Below the pieces are notes generated by a model that saw nothing but the letters and a program-made list of their open reading frames with translations, was not told the DNA's origin and did no database searches. A program made the position numbers and the translations under genes. A stretch of 64,000 bases of DNA from Paraburkholderia tuberum STM678 (GTDB lineage Bacteria; Pseudomonadota; Gammaproteobacteria; Burkholderiales; Burkholderiaceae), in NCBI RefSeq assembly GCF_902833905.1, contig NZ_CADFGP010000004.1:124001-188000 (forward strand), in the 5' to 3' direction. Position 1 is the first letter of the stretch. Every line of letters begins with the position of its first letter. This document shows positions 1 through 8,014 of the stretch, in pieces.

Positions 1-3
1 ATC

Positions 4-945
4 ATGGAACTACGCAGGATCGGCACTTCCTCGTTGCAGGTCGCCCCGCTCATGTTCGGCGGCAACGTATTCGGCTGGACGGCCGATGAAGCCACCTCTT
101 TCTCGATCCTCGACGCGTTCGTTGAAGCCGGACTCAATTTCATCGACACCGCCGATGTCTACTCGGCCTGGGTGCCCGGCAACCAGGGCGGCGAGTCGGA
201 GACGATCCTCGGCAAGTGGTTCCATCAGAGCGGCAAGCGCGAGCGGATCGTGCTTGCGACCAAGGTGTCGAAGCATCCGCAGCGCAAGGGGCTATCGGCC
301 GCAAATATCCAGGCGGCGGTCGAAGACTCGCTGCGCCGCCTGCAAACCGATTACATCGACGTCTATTTCTCCCACGACGACGACACCGCGACGCCGCTCG
401 CCGAAACGCTCGGTGCGTATCAGAAGCTGATCGAGGCGGGCAAGGTGCGCGTGATCGGCGCGTCTAACTATAGTGGCGCGCGCGTCGAGGAAGCGCTCGC
501 GGTATCGCGCGAGCACGGGCTGCCCGGGTATCAGTTGCTGCAGCCCGAATACAACCTGTACGACCGCGCGCAATACGAGAGCGACAGCGAGCCGGTGGCG
601 CTCGCGAATCATCTCGGCGTGGTCGTTTATTACAGCCTCGCGAGCGGGTTCCTGTCAGGCAAATACCGCAGCGAGGCCGATCTGGCCGGCAAGGCGCGCG
701 GGAGCCGGGTCGAAAAATACCTGAACGGGCGCGGCTTGCGGATTCTCGGCGCGCTCGACCGCGTCGCGCAACGGCACGGCAGCACGCCGGCCGCGATCGC
801 GCTTGCATGGCTGATCGCGCGCCCGAGCGTTACGGCCCCTATTGCGAGCGCAACCTCGGTCCAGCAGTTGAAGAGCCTGGTCGCGGCCGTCCAGCTATCC
901 CTCTCCGCCGACGATATTCGTGAGCTGGACGAAGCGAGCGCCTGA
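4..945 (+). CDS. Aldo/keto reductase
   Basis: A 313-residue NADPH-dependent oxidoreductase of the aldo/keto reductase superfamily, complete within the window although its start lies at the very edge. The catalytic tetrad is visible: Asp48 and Tyr53 in the FIDTADVY segment, Lys87 in LATKV, and His124 in YFSHDD. A late GASNYSG segment and a C-terminal PIASATS segment fit the cofactor-binding part of the barrel. The length is normal for the family. The natural substrate cannot be told from sequence; close relatives are described as general aldehyde or ketone reductases. Its upstream neighbour is outside the window, so operon membership is unknown. An inverted repeat follows the stop codon by about 40 bases. 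Confidence 0.93.
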   Translation: MELRRIGTSSLQVAPLMFGGNVFGWTADEATSFSILDAFVEAGLNFIDTADVYSAWVPGNQGGESETILGKWFHQSGKRERIVLATKVSKHPQRKGLSAANIQAAVEDSLRRLQTDYIDVYFSHDDDTATPLAETLGAYQKLIEAGKVRVIGASNYSGARVEEALAVSREHGLPGYQLLQPEYNLYDRAQYESDSEPVALANHLGVVVYYSLASGFLSGKYRSEADLAGKARGSRVEKYLNGRGLRILGALDRVAQRHGSTPAAIALAWLIARPSVTAPIASATSVQQLKSLVAAVQLSLSADDIRELDEASA

Positions 946-983
946 TAAGGCAAACACCTCGGCCGCCAACGCGGCGGCGATCC

Positions 984-1005
984 GCGCCAGGGAATAGCCT
1001 GGCGC
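984..1005. terminator. Hairpin after the aldo/keto reductase gene
   Basis: Perfect 8-bp inverted repeat GCGCCAGG / CCTGGCGC with a 6-base loop, 40 bases past the stop codon. No T-run follows, so it is only a possible terminator or mRNA 3'-end protector. Confidence 0.35.
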
Positions 1006-1363
1006 AATCGGTAAACCCCTGGTAGGATGGAGAGTTTCCTGATATGATCGGGAGTGAATTGAGATCTTTGCCTGTTTCGTCAGTGTTCTTCGTTGATGAA
1101 AGGTTGGCGAAACGGCAACTGACGCGGCTTTTGCATTACGTCTGTCCGCGTTCCGCGGTGAACTCCCCACCTCTCTTTTCCGGCCTCCGTGGCCGCTTTG
1201 CCTCTCGCTTCATTCGTGGTTTGGCCGGGGTTGTTTATCAGCCTCGCGTTTGCCTGTTACTGGCCATGAATCGGAGCGACCGGAGGGCCGGCGCGTGAGT
1301 GGTGACCTGAGCGGTCACCGCCATGCAATTAAACCCGTATCTAGTGATTGAGTTAGGAATTAC
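1006..1363. other. Gene-free region upstream of rpsU
   Basis: About 360 bases with no convincing coding sequence. The short open frame across 1044-1298 has no ribosome binding site and its predicted protein resembles no family I know. The rpsU promoter must lie here. A TATGAT at 1043-1048 could be a -10 box, but no good -35 partner is seen. Nothing else is recognised. Confidence 0.4.
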
Positions 1364-1576
1364 ATGACGACGATTCTTCTGAAGGAAAACGAGCCGTTCG
1401 AAGTGGCAATTCGCCGCTTTCGTCGCGCAATCGAAAAGAATGGCCTGATCGCTGAACTGCGTGAACGCCAGTCGTACGAAAAGCCGACCACGGCTCGCAA
1501 GCGCAAGAAGGCAGCAGCTGTTAAGCGCCTGCACAAGCGTCTGCGCAGCCAGATGCTGCCGAAAAAGCTGCACTAA
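1364..1576 (+). CDS. rpsU: 30S ribosomal protein S21
   Basis: A 70-residue, very basic protein that matches S21 of the small ribosomal subunit, which acts near the 3' end of 16S rRNA during initiation. It begins with the typical [18 protein letters not shown] segment and ends in a Lys/Arg-rich helix ([12 protein letters not shown]). The length equals the family norm. In many proteobacteria rpsU heads the dnaG-rpoD operon. Here it is monocistronic, with a strong terminator right behind it and a gene of the opposite orientation beyond. Confidence 0.98.
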   Translation: MTTILLKENEPFEVAIRRFRRAIEKNGLIAELRERQSYEKPTTARKRKKAAAVKRLHKRLRSQMLPKKLH

Positions 1577-1597
1577 ACACGCTTTTTAGATACGCCG

Positions 1598-1638
1598 AAC
1601 GGCGGTGTGGGCTTCGAAAGAAGCCACATCGCCGTTTT
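1598..1638 (+). terminator. Intrinsic terminator of rpsU
   Basis: A long hairpin begins 22 bases after the rpsU stop: AACGGCG...CTTC pairs with GAAG...CGCCGTT around a GAAA tetraloop, with one G-T pair and one bulge, and is followed by TTTT. The reverse strand has AAAA-derived T bases too, so it may also serve the convergent broken gene. Confidence 0.85.
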
Positions 1639-1676
1639 GCTTTCATAGCGTCGGATTTTGCCCCTGCGTGCAGCCG

Positions 1677-2101
1677 TTACGCCGCGCTCCTCAGCCGCTC
1701 GGCCGACAGCCTGAACTCGCGCGCGATCGAGCCAGCCGGTCGTGCCACTCCCATGTGCCGAACACGTCGTGCACGTTTTGCAGGCAACTGAGCAAAGCGA
1801 TGGTCACCGGGTCGTATACGTTGATGCGGGCGCGAAGCAGCGCTTTTTTCAGCGCGGCCAAGCCGACATCCATGTAAGCGGGCACTTCGGCCGGTGGCTT
1901 GCCGATGAAGCGCACCGGAACGCCTTCCATTGCGGTCATGTAATCGCGCGGCTTGATCAGATTGCCGACCGGGCAGCCGCCGCAATAGCCGCGGTAGGCG
2001 CCCCCGCCCCTCAGTAGCAATGCAGCGCGTTTCTATTCGAACAGATGCGTGACGGACTGATCGTAAATGTCCTGGTGGGTCAGGAAGCTAAGTGTTTTCA
2101 T
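1677..2101 (-). pseudogene. Broken conserved hypothetical gene (nonsense plus frameshift)
   Basis: Reading from the ATG at 2101 (with GGGAGA ahead of it) gives MKTLSFLTHQDIYDQSVTHLFE, then an amber TAG at about 2034-2036. The same frame continues at once as KRAALLLRGGGAYRGYCGGC and stays protein-like for about 90 codons (PAYMDVGLAALKKALLRARI, NVHDVFGTWEWHDRL). Near 1730 the good reading moves to another frame (SIAREFRLSAERLRSAA) and ends at 1677, as if one G had been lost. A single C-to-T change (CAG to TAG) and a one-base deletion would explain both breaks. The intact product would be about 140 residues. It has a CGGC motif, but I do not recognise the family. It lies convergent to rpsU. Confidence 0.65.
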
Positions 2102-2263
2102 GGTTGGTCTCCCGCGTCCGAGGCGGTAGTTATTTGTTGTTGAGCGCGCATCGCCTGAGCGCATGGCGACGAGTATCCGCCGTGCGTCGTCCGACGAAGG
2201 GCCGACTACGAGCATGAAAGGGCGCCAATTCACGCGTTTGCGCGTCCCGCGGACGCCGTGGCC

Positions 2264-2860
2264 TCACCTCGCCTTCCGACCACGCCCCTTCTTGCCCAGC
2301 GACACGCATCGCTCACGACACATGCAGGTCGTCTCATGATCGTTGACCATGCCGATCGCCTGCATGAATGCGTAGCAGATCGTCGAACCGACAAATTTGC
2401 AGCCGTAGCGCTTGAGCGCCTTGCTTAGCGCGTCGGATACTTCCGTCGACGCAGGTGCATGCTTATACGAAGTCCATTCGTTCTGAATCGGCGTGTCGTC
2501 GACGAATGACCACACGAAGTTCGCGAGCGAGCCATGTTCGGCCTGAATCTGCTGCACAGCGCGCGCGTTCAGGATGGCCGCCTCGATTTTGCCGCGATGT
2601 CGAACGATGCTTTCATCGGCGACGAGCGCATCCACGCGCTTCGGCGTGAAGGCCGCGACCTTGTCGATGTCGAAGTCGGCGAATGCACGGCGGTAGCCGA
2701 TGCGCTTGTTGAGGATCGTCGACCATGACAAACCGGCCTGCGCGCCTTCGAGCACGAGCATCTCGAACAGGTGCTGGTCGTCGCGCGAGGGCACACCCCA
2801 TTCGGTGTCGTGGTACCGTGCGAGCGCTTCGCTCGATACCCAGTTGCATCGTTGTGTCAC
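2264..2860 (-). CDS. tag: DNA-3-methyladenine glycosylase I
   Basis: A 198-residue base-excision repair enzyme that removes 3-methyladenine from alkylated DNA. The zinc site of the Tag family is present: Cys5 and His17 near the N-terminus and a His and Cys in the C-terminal NDHETTCMC segment. The LEGAQAGLSW segment carries the active-site Glu38. The start codon is GTG at 2860, giving MTQRCNW at the family's usual N-terminus. It is transcribed away from the glucosamine kinase gene across a 140-base divergent spacer. A basic tail (KKGRGRKAR) extends past the zinc ligand. Confidence 0.95.
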   Translation of the reverse strand: MTQRCNWVSSEALARYHDTEWGVPSRDDQHLFEMLVLEGAQAGLSWSTILNKRIGYRRAFADFDIDKVAAFTPKRVDALVADESIVRHRGKIEAAILNARAVQQIQAEHGSLANFVWSFVDDTPIQNEWTSYKHAPASTEVSDALSKALKRYGCKFVGSTICYAFMQAIGMVNDHETTCMCRERCVSLGKKGRGRKAR

Positions 2861-3000
2861 TGTCGTGCCCCCGCCTGGTCATGTCGTTCGCCAGCATAGC
2901 GGAAGCGGTGTGCGCCGCAAGCTGGCCAATCGGCTAATTGTGCGATTCAAACTGACCTGCCACGCTAAGCGTTATTCACCCACGGAACTGATTCGATTCG

Positions 3001-3891
3001 ATGAACCACGACTTCTTTCTGATCGGCGTCGACGGCGGCGGCACCGGCACGCGCGTCGTGCTCGCCGACGCGCAGGGCCGCGAACTGGTGCAAGCGGCAA
3101 GCGGCCCATCGGGCCTTGGGCTCGGCATCCCGCGCGCATGGCAGTCCATTCAGGCCGCCTGCGGCGAAGCGTTCCAGCGAGCCGGAGTCGCGCTGGACTG
3201 GTCGCGCTGCGTGCTCGGTTGCGGACTGGCGGGCGTCAACAATCGCGACTGGCTCGCCGAGTTTCACCAGCAGGCGCCGCGGCTCGCCGGACTGGCCGTC
3301 GAAACCGACGCCTACACGACCCTGCTCGGCGCGCACGACGGCGCGCCCGGCGTGATCGTCGCACTCGGCACCGGCAGCGTCGCGGCTTCGCTCGCGAGCG
3401 ACGGCGAATTCCGCATGGCCAGCGGCTACGGCTTTCCATCGGGCGACGAAGCGAGCGGCGCATGGCTCGGCCTTCGGCTGATCGTGCACGCGCAACAGGC
3501 GCTGGATGGCCGCGTTGCCGTCGACGATCTCACGCAAGCGCTGCTCGCGCATACCGGCGCGCGGGATCGCGACAGTCTCGTCGTGTGGCTGTGCACGGCC
3601 AATCAGACTGCCTACGCGCGGCTCGCGCCGATCGCGATCGAACACCGCGCACATCCGTTCGCGGCGCGGCTGCTCGGCGAGGCCGGCGTCGAAGTCGGCA
3701 AGATGATCGCCGCGCTGGACGCGACGGGCGCGCTGCCGGTCGCGTTATGCGGAGGCCTCGGTACGCCGTTGCGCGAGTACGTGCCGCAGGCGTATCAGGC
3801 GCGCCTGCGCGAGCCGCGCGCGGATTCGGCGCATGGCGGCTTGCAACTGGCGCGGCGCGAGGCGCAGCGGCTGGCTCGGGGAGACCTGTAA
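3001..3891 (+). CDS. BadF/BcrA-type ATPase, N-acetylglucosamine or glucosamine kinase
   Basis: A 296-residue sugar kinase-like protein of the BadF/BadG/BcrA/BcrD ATPase family (actin-like fold). The phosphate-1 loop IGVDGGGTGTR is at residues 8-18 and the second phosphate motif VALGTGSVA near residue 120; GGLG near 250 fits the adenosine motif. Members of this size phosphorylate glucosamine or N-acetylglucosamine in the cytoplasm. No PTS or transporter genes are adjacent, so substrate is inferred from family only. A HAD phosphatase gene follows 47 bases downstream on the same strand, suggesting a two-gene unit. Confidence 0.85.
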   Translation: MNHDFFLIGVDGGGTGTRVVLADAQGRELVQAASGPSGLGLGIPRAWQSIQAACGEAFQRAGVALDWSRCVLGCGLAGVNNRDWLAEFHQQAPRLAGLAVETDAYTTLLGAHDGAPGVIVALGTGSVAASLASDGEFRMASGYGFPSGDEASGAWLGLRLIVHAQQALDGRVAVDDLTQALLAHTGARDRDSLVVWLCTANQTAYARLAPIAIEHRAHPFAARLLGEAGVEVGKMIAALDATGALPVALCGGLGTPLREYVPQAYQARLREPRADSAHGGLQLARREAQRLARGDL

Positions 3892-3938
3892 AATACCCGC
3901 TTTGCCGCTGCCTCGACGGTTCAGCCGCCGGACTCACC

Positions 3939-4760
3939 ATGTATAAAGTCATCGCCACGGATCTCGACGGCACACTGCTCAATGCCGATCACCAGGTAGA
4001 CCCGTTCACGGTCGCCACGGTGCGCAAGCTCGAAAGCGACGGGCTGCAGTTCGTGATCGCCACCGGGCGGCATTACTGCGACGTCGCGGGCATCCGCGAT
4101 CTGCTCGGCATCAATCCGTATCTGATCACCTCGAACGGCGCGCGCATTCACGCGCCTGGCAACACGGTGATCCACGCCGACGATTTGCCGCCGGCGATCG
4201 TTCAGCGTCTTGTGCAGCCCGAAATTGTCGGCGCGCATGGTCGAGTGATCGTCAGTCTGTTTGCAGACGAGGCGTGGCTCATCGACCGCGACGCGCCCCA
4301 TCTGCTGGAATTTCACCAGGATTCCGGCTTCACGTACGAAGTGACCGACCTGCCGAAGCACGATGGCGTCGACATTGCCAAGGCGCTGTATATCGGCGAC
4401 CCCGCCGATCTCGCGCAGGTGGCCGCCAATCTGGAACGCGACTTCGGCGAGCGACTGTACGTGACGTATTCATTGCCGGATTGTCTCGAAGTGATGACCG
4501 CGAATGTGTCGAAGGGGCGCGCCCTGCAGATCGTGCTCGAGCGTCTCGGTGTCGACGCGTCGCACTGCGTCGCGTTCGGCGACAACATGAACGATATCGA
4601 TCTGCTCGAGACGGCCGGCCATCCATTCATGATGAACAACGCCAATCCCGATCTGATCACCCGTCTGCCGCATGTGCCGCGCATCGGCAACAATTTCGAG
4701 GCGGGCGTTGCGCATCATCTGCGCAAACTGTTTGCGCTCAACGACGAACTGGCATCTTGA
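3939..4760 (+). CDS. Cof-type HAD-IIB family phosphatase
   Basis: A 273-residue haloacid-dehalogenase superfamily hydrolase of the Cof/YidA type, which dephosphorylates sugar phosphates and similar small molecules. Motif I is ATDLDGTLLN (residues 6-15), motif II IATGRH, motif III Lys in NVSKGRAL, motif IV GDNMNDIDLL. The cap is the large C2b type between motifs II and III. The open frame extends far upstream, but that part overlaps tag and the kinase and is not coding; the ATG at 3939 gives the family N-terminus MYKVIATDLDG. It probably shares a transcript with the kinase gene. A 15-bp hairpin lies 22 bases after its stop. Confidence 0.93.
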   Translation: MYKVIATDLDGTLLNADHQVDPFTVATVRKLESDGLQFVIATGRHYCDVAGIRDLLGINPYLITSNGARIHAPGNTVIHADDLPPAIVQRLVQPEIVGAHGRVIVSLFADEAWLIDRDAPHLLEFHQDSGFTYEVTDLPKHDGVDIAKALYIGDPADLAQVAANLERDFGERLYVTYSLPDCLEVMTANVSKGRALQIVLERLGVDASHCVAFGDNMNDIDLLETAGHPFMMNNANPDLITRLPHVPRIGNNFEAGVAHHLRKLFALNDELAS

Positions 4761-4782
4761 ACCGTAGTCACTGCGATTGAAA

Positions 4783-4816
4783 GCGGCCCGCATCCACTCG
4801 CGTGGATGCGGGCCGC
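4783..4816. terminator. Bidirectional terminator hairpin
   Basis: Perfect 15-bp inverted repeat (GCGGCCCGCATCCAC and its complement) with a TCGC loop, between two convergent genes. Short A/T runs flank it (AAAG on one side, AAAAG on the other), so the minus-strand transcript also ends in CTTTC after the stem. Confidence 0.75.
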
Positions 4817-4861
4817 AAAAGTTGCTCCCGAAGCGCGCAGCGTGCGCTCCGCTTGCGCTCG

Positions 4862-5155
4862 TCAATCCCGCCAGCCGCGGTGCTCGCCTCGATTGTCATG
4901 ACCCCAGCGATGGTTGTCGTGACCCCAGCCGCGATCATCGCGGTGATAGTCGCGGTAGTAGTCACCACGCGGGTAGCGATGATCCCAGCCGCCGTAATAC
5001 ACCGGCTCCGGCGCCGCGTAGACGCGCGCGGGCGCTGCATAAACCGGGGCGCCGAGCGATAGGCCGACGCTCAGATCCGTATGCGCCTGCGCGACACCGC
5101 ATGCGCCCGCCGCGAGTCCGGCAGCAACCAGCAAGTGAGTGACGATGCGTTTCAT
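4862..5155 (-). CDS. Small secreted His/Tyr/Asp-rich protein
   Basis: A 97-residue protein with a clear signal peptide (MKRIVTHLLVAAGLAAGACG, cleavage likely after AQA at about residue 24). The mature part has VYAAPARVYAAPEPVYY repeats and then a low-complexity tail rich in His, Asp, Arg, Trp and Gly with repeated WGHDN units. The ATG at 5155 has an AGGAGA site 9 bases ahead; earlier in-frame codons lack both signal peptide and binding site. Similar small PXPV-like or YXXW-rich periplasmic proteins are common in Burkholderiales and have no fixed function. The His/Asp-rich tail suggests metal or surface binding, but this is a guess. Confidence 0.8.
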   Translation of the reverse strand: MKRIVTHLLVAAGLAAGACGVAQAHTDLSVGLSLGAPVYAAPARVYAAPEPVYYGGWDHRYPRGDYYRDYHRDDRGWGHDNHRWGHDNRGEHRGWRD

Positions 5156-5443
5156 GTTGGTCTCTCCTGTGAGGCGACGTAGGTTTGTCGCGCAGGACCA
5201 ATGTACGCACTCGAGGCGGGCAGGACTGCGACCAGATGTTACGGACTGCAAGCATCGTCGAAGTCAGCGAAGCTAGAAAAAAACGCTCGCGCGGACGTTG
5301 CGCGCAAATACCTTACTTCGCTTGCAGCCGCGCCGCACGGGGCTTTGCGGCGGATCAATTCAAGCCGGCAGGCGGCTCGTCGCGCACGCTCGCCGCTTGC
5401 CGCGCCGGCGCACGTAAACACGGCTTACATCTGTATTGCTCAA

Positions 5444-6211
5444 TTAATCCGCCGCGGGCGCCGAAGCGGCCGAAGTTGCGGAAGAGGCCGCTCCTGCCGA
5501 AGATGCCGACACTCCCGGCAAGGCCGCGCAAGGGCAATCGGTTGCCCGCCCGTCGAGCCCTTCGCGATCGTGTTTGAAGCTCGCGCGCGGCGTGCCGTTC
5601 TGCCAGTCGAGTCGGACGATATAAATGCTGTCGAAGTCGTCGCTTTGCCATTTCGGCACGTCGGCCGCGCGACCGCCATGCGTGCTCAACATCTGCCGCA
5701 ACAGCTTCTCGATCAGCTTGTGCTCCCAGGCAACGACGATCAGCTTGCCGCGATTGGCCGGGTCGACGAGCGCGTTGCCGAGCTGGTCGATCTGCGCAAA
5801 ACCGTACGGTGTTTGGACCGGCATCTGGAATTGAATCGCGGTCGGTTCGATCGTCGCGAGCGGGCGCACGTAATAGTACGGATGACCGCCGTCGTCTTTT
5901 TGCTGGCCGGGGTCGGGTGCGTAGATCGCATCGGGCTTGCCGAATTTGGCGGCGATCACAGCCGGCAACGCGAGCGCACGGTTGAGCCCCTGGCAGTCTA
6001 GCTGGCCGTACCCCTGCGCGGGTTTCTCGCCGTGTCGAACGAATACGAGGGTTTCGATATTGCCGCCCGCCGCGGCTACAACGGGGGCCGCGGTCGCAAC
6101 GACGGTCGCCGTGTTCGTCGCCGCGGGCGCGGCCGGCAACGCCATCGTGCTCGCGCACAGGCCGCCGAGCGACAGTGCGACGCCATGCAGGAATCCGCGG
6201 AAACGGTTCAT
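5444..6211 (-). CDS. Secreted histidine phosphatase family protein
   Basis: A 255-residue periplasmic or exported member of the histidine phosphatase superfamily. The signature VFVRHGEKPAQ holds the catalytic phospho-accepting His; the second His is in VVAWEHKLIEKLL. The N-terminal MNRFRGFLHGVALSLGG, then Ala-rich stretch, is a signal peptide, so start 6211 is chosen over upstream in-frame codons. The C-terminus ends in an Ala/Ser-rich tail (SSAGAASSATSA). Such proteins hydrolyse phosphomonoesters; the exact substrate is unknown. The preceding 288 bases (5156-5443) contain only the promoter area of the small secreted gene and no recognised signal. Confidence 0.85.
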   Translation of the reverse strand: MNRFRGFLHGVALSLGGLCASTMALPAAPAATNTATVVATAAPVVAAAGGNIETLVFVRHGEKPAQGYGQLDCQGLNRALALPAVIAAKFGKPDAIYAPDPGQQKDDGGHPYYYVRPLATIEPTAIQFQMPVQTPYGFAQIDQLGNALVDPANRGKLIVVAWEHKLIEKLLRQMLSTHGGRAADVPKWQSDDFDSIYIVRLDWQNGTPRASFKHDREGLDGRATDCPCAALPGVSASSAGAASSATSAASAPAAD

Positions 6212-6384
6212 CGAAAGCACCTGTGCGAGGCTGGGAAGTCGCCCGATTCTAGCAGCGGTGCCCACCGGCACGCGGCCGGCGCGGCATTCATATCGCATTG
6301 GCGAGCGCCATGAATAATGGGCGCCGAGGCGCCCATTCATACCCACTACGCGACGATCGCGAGACCGGGGCGTCGAACTGGCCG

Positions 6385-7125
6385 TCAGTCGAGCGCCAGC
6401 TTGCGCGCCTCGCTGCTGCGATCCTCAGCGATCAGCGGATAGACGACACCTGCGATCACCGCGCCGATGATCGGCGCAACCCAGAACAGCCACAGCTGAT
6501 CGATCGCCACGCCGCCGACGAATAACGCCGGGCCCGTCGAGCGCGCCGGATTGACCGACGTGTTGGTGACAGGAATCGAGACCAGATGGATCAGCGTCAG
6601 GCACAGGCCGATCGCGATGGGCGCGAAGCCGGCCGGCGCGCGGCGGTCGGTCGCGCCGAGAATCACGAACAGGAAGAAGCCAGTCATGACCACTTCGCAA
6701 ATGAAGGCAGCGGCGAGCGAGTAGTGCCCCGGCGATTGCTCGCCGTAACCGTTCGTCGCGAAGCCGCTCGCGACCAGGTCGAAGCCAGGCTTGCCCGACG
6801 CGATCAGCGACAGTACGAATGCGCCGAGCACCGCGCCGACCACCTGCGCGACGACATAGGGCAGAAGATCGCGCACCGGAAATCGGCCGGCGACGGCCAG
6901 TCCGACGCTCACCGCCGGATTCAGGTGGCAGCCTGAAATGTGGCCAATCGCAAAAGCCATCGTCAGCACGGTCAGGCCGAAGGCCAGCGACACGCCGACG
7001 AAGCCGATGCCCAATCCGTGAACCGGCCCGGCGAAGTTGGCGGCGAGGACCGCGCTGCCGCAGCCTCCGAGCACGAGCCAGAAGGTGCCGAGCAATTCGG
7101 CAACGAGGCGCTTTGACAACTGCAT
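6385..7125 (-). CDS. aqpZ: Aquaporin Z
   Basis: A 246-residue inner-membrane water channel of the MIP family. Six membrane helices are evident, with the two pore NPA motifs in [10 protein letters not shown] and [11 protein letters not shown]; the Arg after the second NPA is the selectivity-filter residue typical of water-specific channels. The start at 7125 ([14 protein letters not shown]) has AGGATC upstream and matches the family; the longer frame adds an unlikely hydrophobic leader. It is transcribed alone, divergent from the H-NS-type gene, and shares an AT-rich 290-base spacer with it. Confidence 0.95.
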   Translation of the reverse strand: MQLSKRLVAELLGTFWLVLGGCGSAVLAANFAGPVHGLGIGFVGVSLAFGLTVLTMAFAIGHISGCHLNPAVSVGLAVAGRFPVRDLLPYVVAQVVGAVLGAFVLSLIASGKPGFDLVASGFATNGYGEQSPGHYSLAAAFICEVVMTGFFLFVILGATDRRAPAGFAPIAIGLCLTLIHLVSIPVTNTSVNPARSTGPALFVGGVAIDQLWLFWVAPIIGAVIAGVVYPLIAEDRSSEARKLALD

Positions 7126-7227
7126 TTTTGGTGATCCTAAAAAGAATGGGTACTTCAGAAGCACGCATCGAAAAGGGCGAGTACGTACCTTGAGCGCGCA
7201 ATTCTAGGCAGACAGCGCCAAATTGAG

Positions 7228-7243
7228 TGTCAAAGATTGTCAA
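7228..7243. promoter_or_regulatory. Direct repeat TGTCAA x2, one helical turn apart
   Basis: TGTCAA at 7228-7233 recurs at 7238-7243, exactly 10 bp apart, about 100 bases upstream of aqpZ and 170 upstream of the H-NS gene. Direct repeats with this spacing are the usual layout of sites for OmpR/PhoB-type response regulators. Function is inferred only. Confidence 0.35.
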
Positions 7244-7359
7244 TCCGCACAGAATTTATAAACTATTGCGAGATAAAGCGCAGGTTTTACAATTCACACT
7301 CTTTAATAATTATCAGAGGAAAATTCGCTAAACCGGTATTAGTCGCCATTGCGAATTTT

Positions 7360-7365
7360 TATAAT
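7360..7365 (+). promoter_or_regulatory. Likely -10 box (TATAAT) of the H-NS-type gene
   Basis: A perfect TATAAT sits 47 bases before the ATG in an AT-rich stretch. No good -35 hexamer is present at the right distance, which fits a gene under autoregulation by an AT-binding protein, but that is inference. Confidence 0.5.
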
Positions 7366-7412
7366 TGCAGCTAGTCTGCGGTCGAATGAGTTCTAGAAAA
7401 GGGGAGAACCGA

Positions 7413-7715
7413 ATGTCTCAATATGCAGACCTCAAGGCGCAGATTGCCAAATTGCAGGCACAGGCAGAAGAAGCGCGACGCACGGAAATCGACAATGTCG
7501 TCGCCGACATCCGCCAAAAGATCGCCGAATACGGTCTGACCGCGCAGGATCTCGGTTTCGCGGTCGCCGCCAAGCGCGGCCGCCCGCCCAAGAAGACGCC
7601 GCTGCCGGCGAAATATCAGGACCCGAAGTCGGGCAATACATGGAGCGGGCGCGGCAAGCCGCCCAAATGGATCGTCGGCAAGAATCGCGAGCGATTTCTG
7701 ATTGGCTCGGCGTGA
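7413..7715 (+). CDS. H-NS family nucleoid-associated DNA-binding protein
   Basis: A 100-residue H-NS-type (Bv3F/histone-like) protein. Residues 1-50 form a predicted coiled-coil oligomerisation segment (ADLKAQIAKLQAQAEEAR). The C-terminal DNA-binding core is GNTWSGRGKPPKWIVG near residues 76-91, preceded by a basic linker AAKRGRPPKKTP with an AT-hook-like GRPP. The ATG at 7413 has a GGGGAG site 5 bases upstream; an earlier in-frame ATG has none. Proteins of this type silence AT-rich and horizontally acquired DNA. The gene is monocistronic with a strong terminator downstream. Confidence 0.92.
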   Translation: MSQYADLKAQIAKLQAQAEEARRTEIDNVVADIRQKIAEYGLTAQDLGFAVAAKRGRPPKKTPLPAKYQDPKSGNTWSGRGKPPKWIVGKNRERFLIGSA

Positions 7716-7826
7716 CGCTCGCCCGACCTGATGTGAGACGAGGTGAAGGCGGTCTGAAGGTTTCTTTGCTGTTTGGCTTATTCGCCGCTCGCAAATCCAC
7801 CGTGGAAGCGCAACCATCCCTGTATT

Positions 7827-7856
7827 AAAAAAGCCGCCCATACAGGGCGGCTTTTT
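7827..7856. terminator. Bidirectional intrinsic terminator
   Basis: AAGCCGCCC / GGGCGGCTT stem (7831-7839 and 7845-7853) with an AAAA run before and TTTTT after. It ends the H-NS-type transcript and could also stop minus-strand transcripts. Confidence 0.88.
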
Positions 7857-7971
7857 CGCGTCCGGCAGCCAAAAGACTTCGTTTTTCGCTCGCGCAAACG
7901 ATTCCGATGCCGGACTCGCCGCTATTGCGGCGTTATAAGCGAAGGTTCACAGCGCCGCTTCAATGCGGGCC

Positions 7972-8006
7972 GAAAACGGCCAGCCGTAAAAGCGCCGGCC
8001 GTTTTC
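7972..8006 (-). terminator. Hairpin at the 3' end of the glycosyltransferase gene
   Basis: A perfect 10-bp inverted repeat GAAAACGGCC / GGCCGTTTTC with a 15-base loop starts 9 bases past the glycosyltransferase stop codon. The T-run is inside the stem's end, which is common in intrinsic terminators. Confidence 0.6.
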
Positions 8007-8014
8007 AGGCGCGC

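Noticed and set aside
1044..1298. An 84-codon frame upstream of rpsU
   Set aside because: No binding site, no recognisable protein family, and atypical codon use for this genome.
2700..3938. Upstream extension of the HAD phosphatase frame
   Set aside because: It overlaps tag on the other strand and the whole kinase gene, is Arg-rich, and the family N-terminus begins at 3939.
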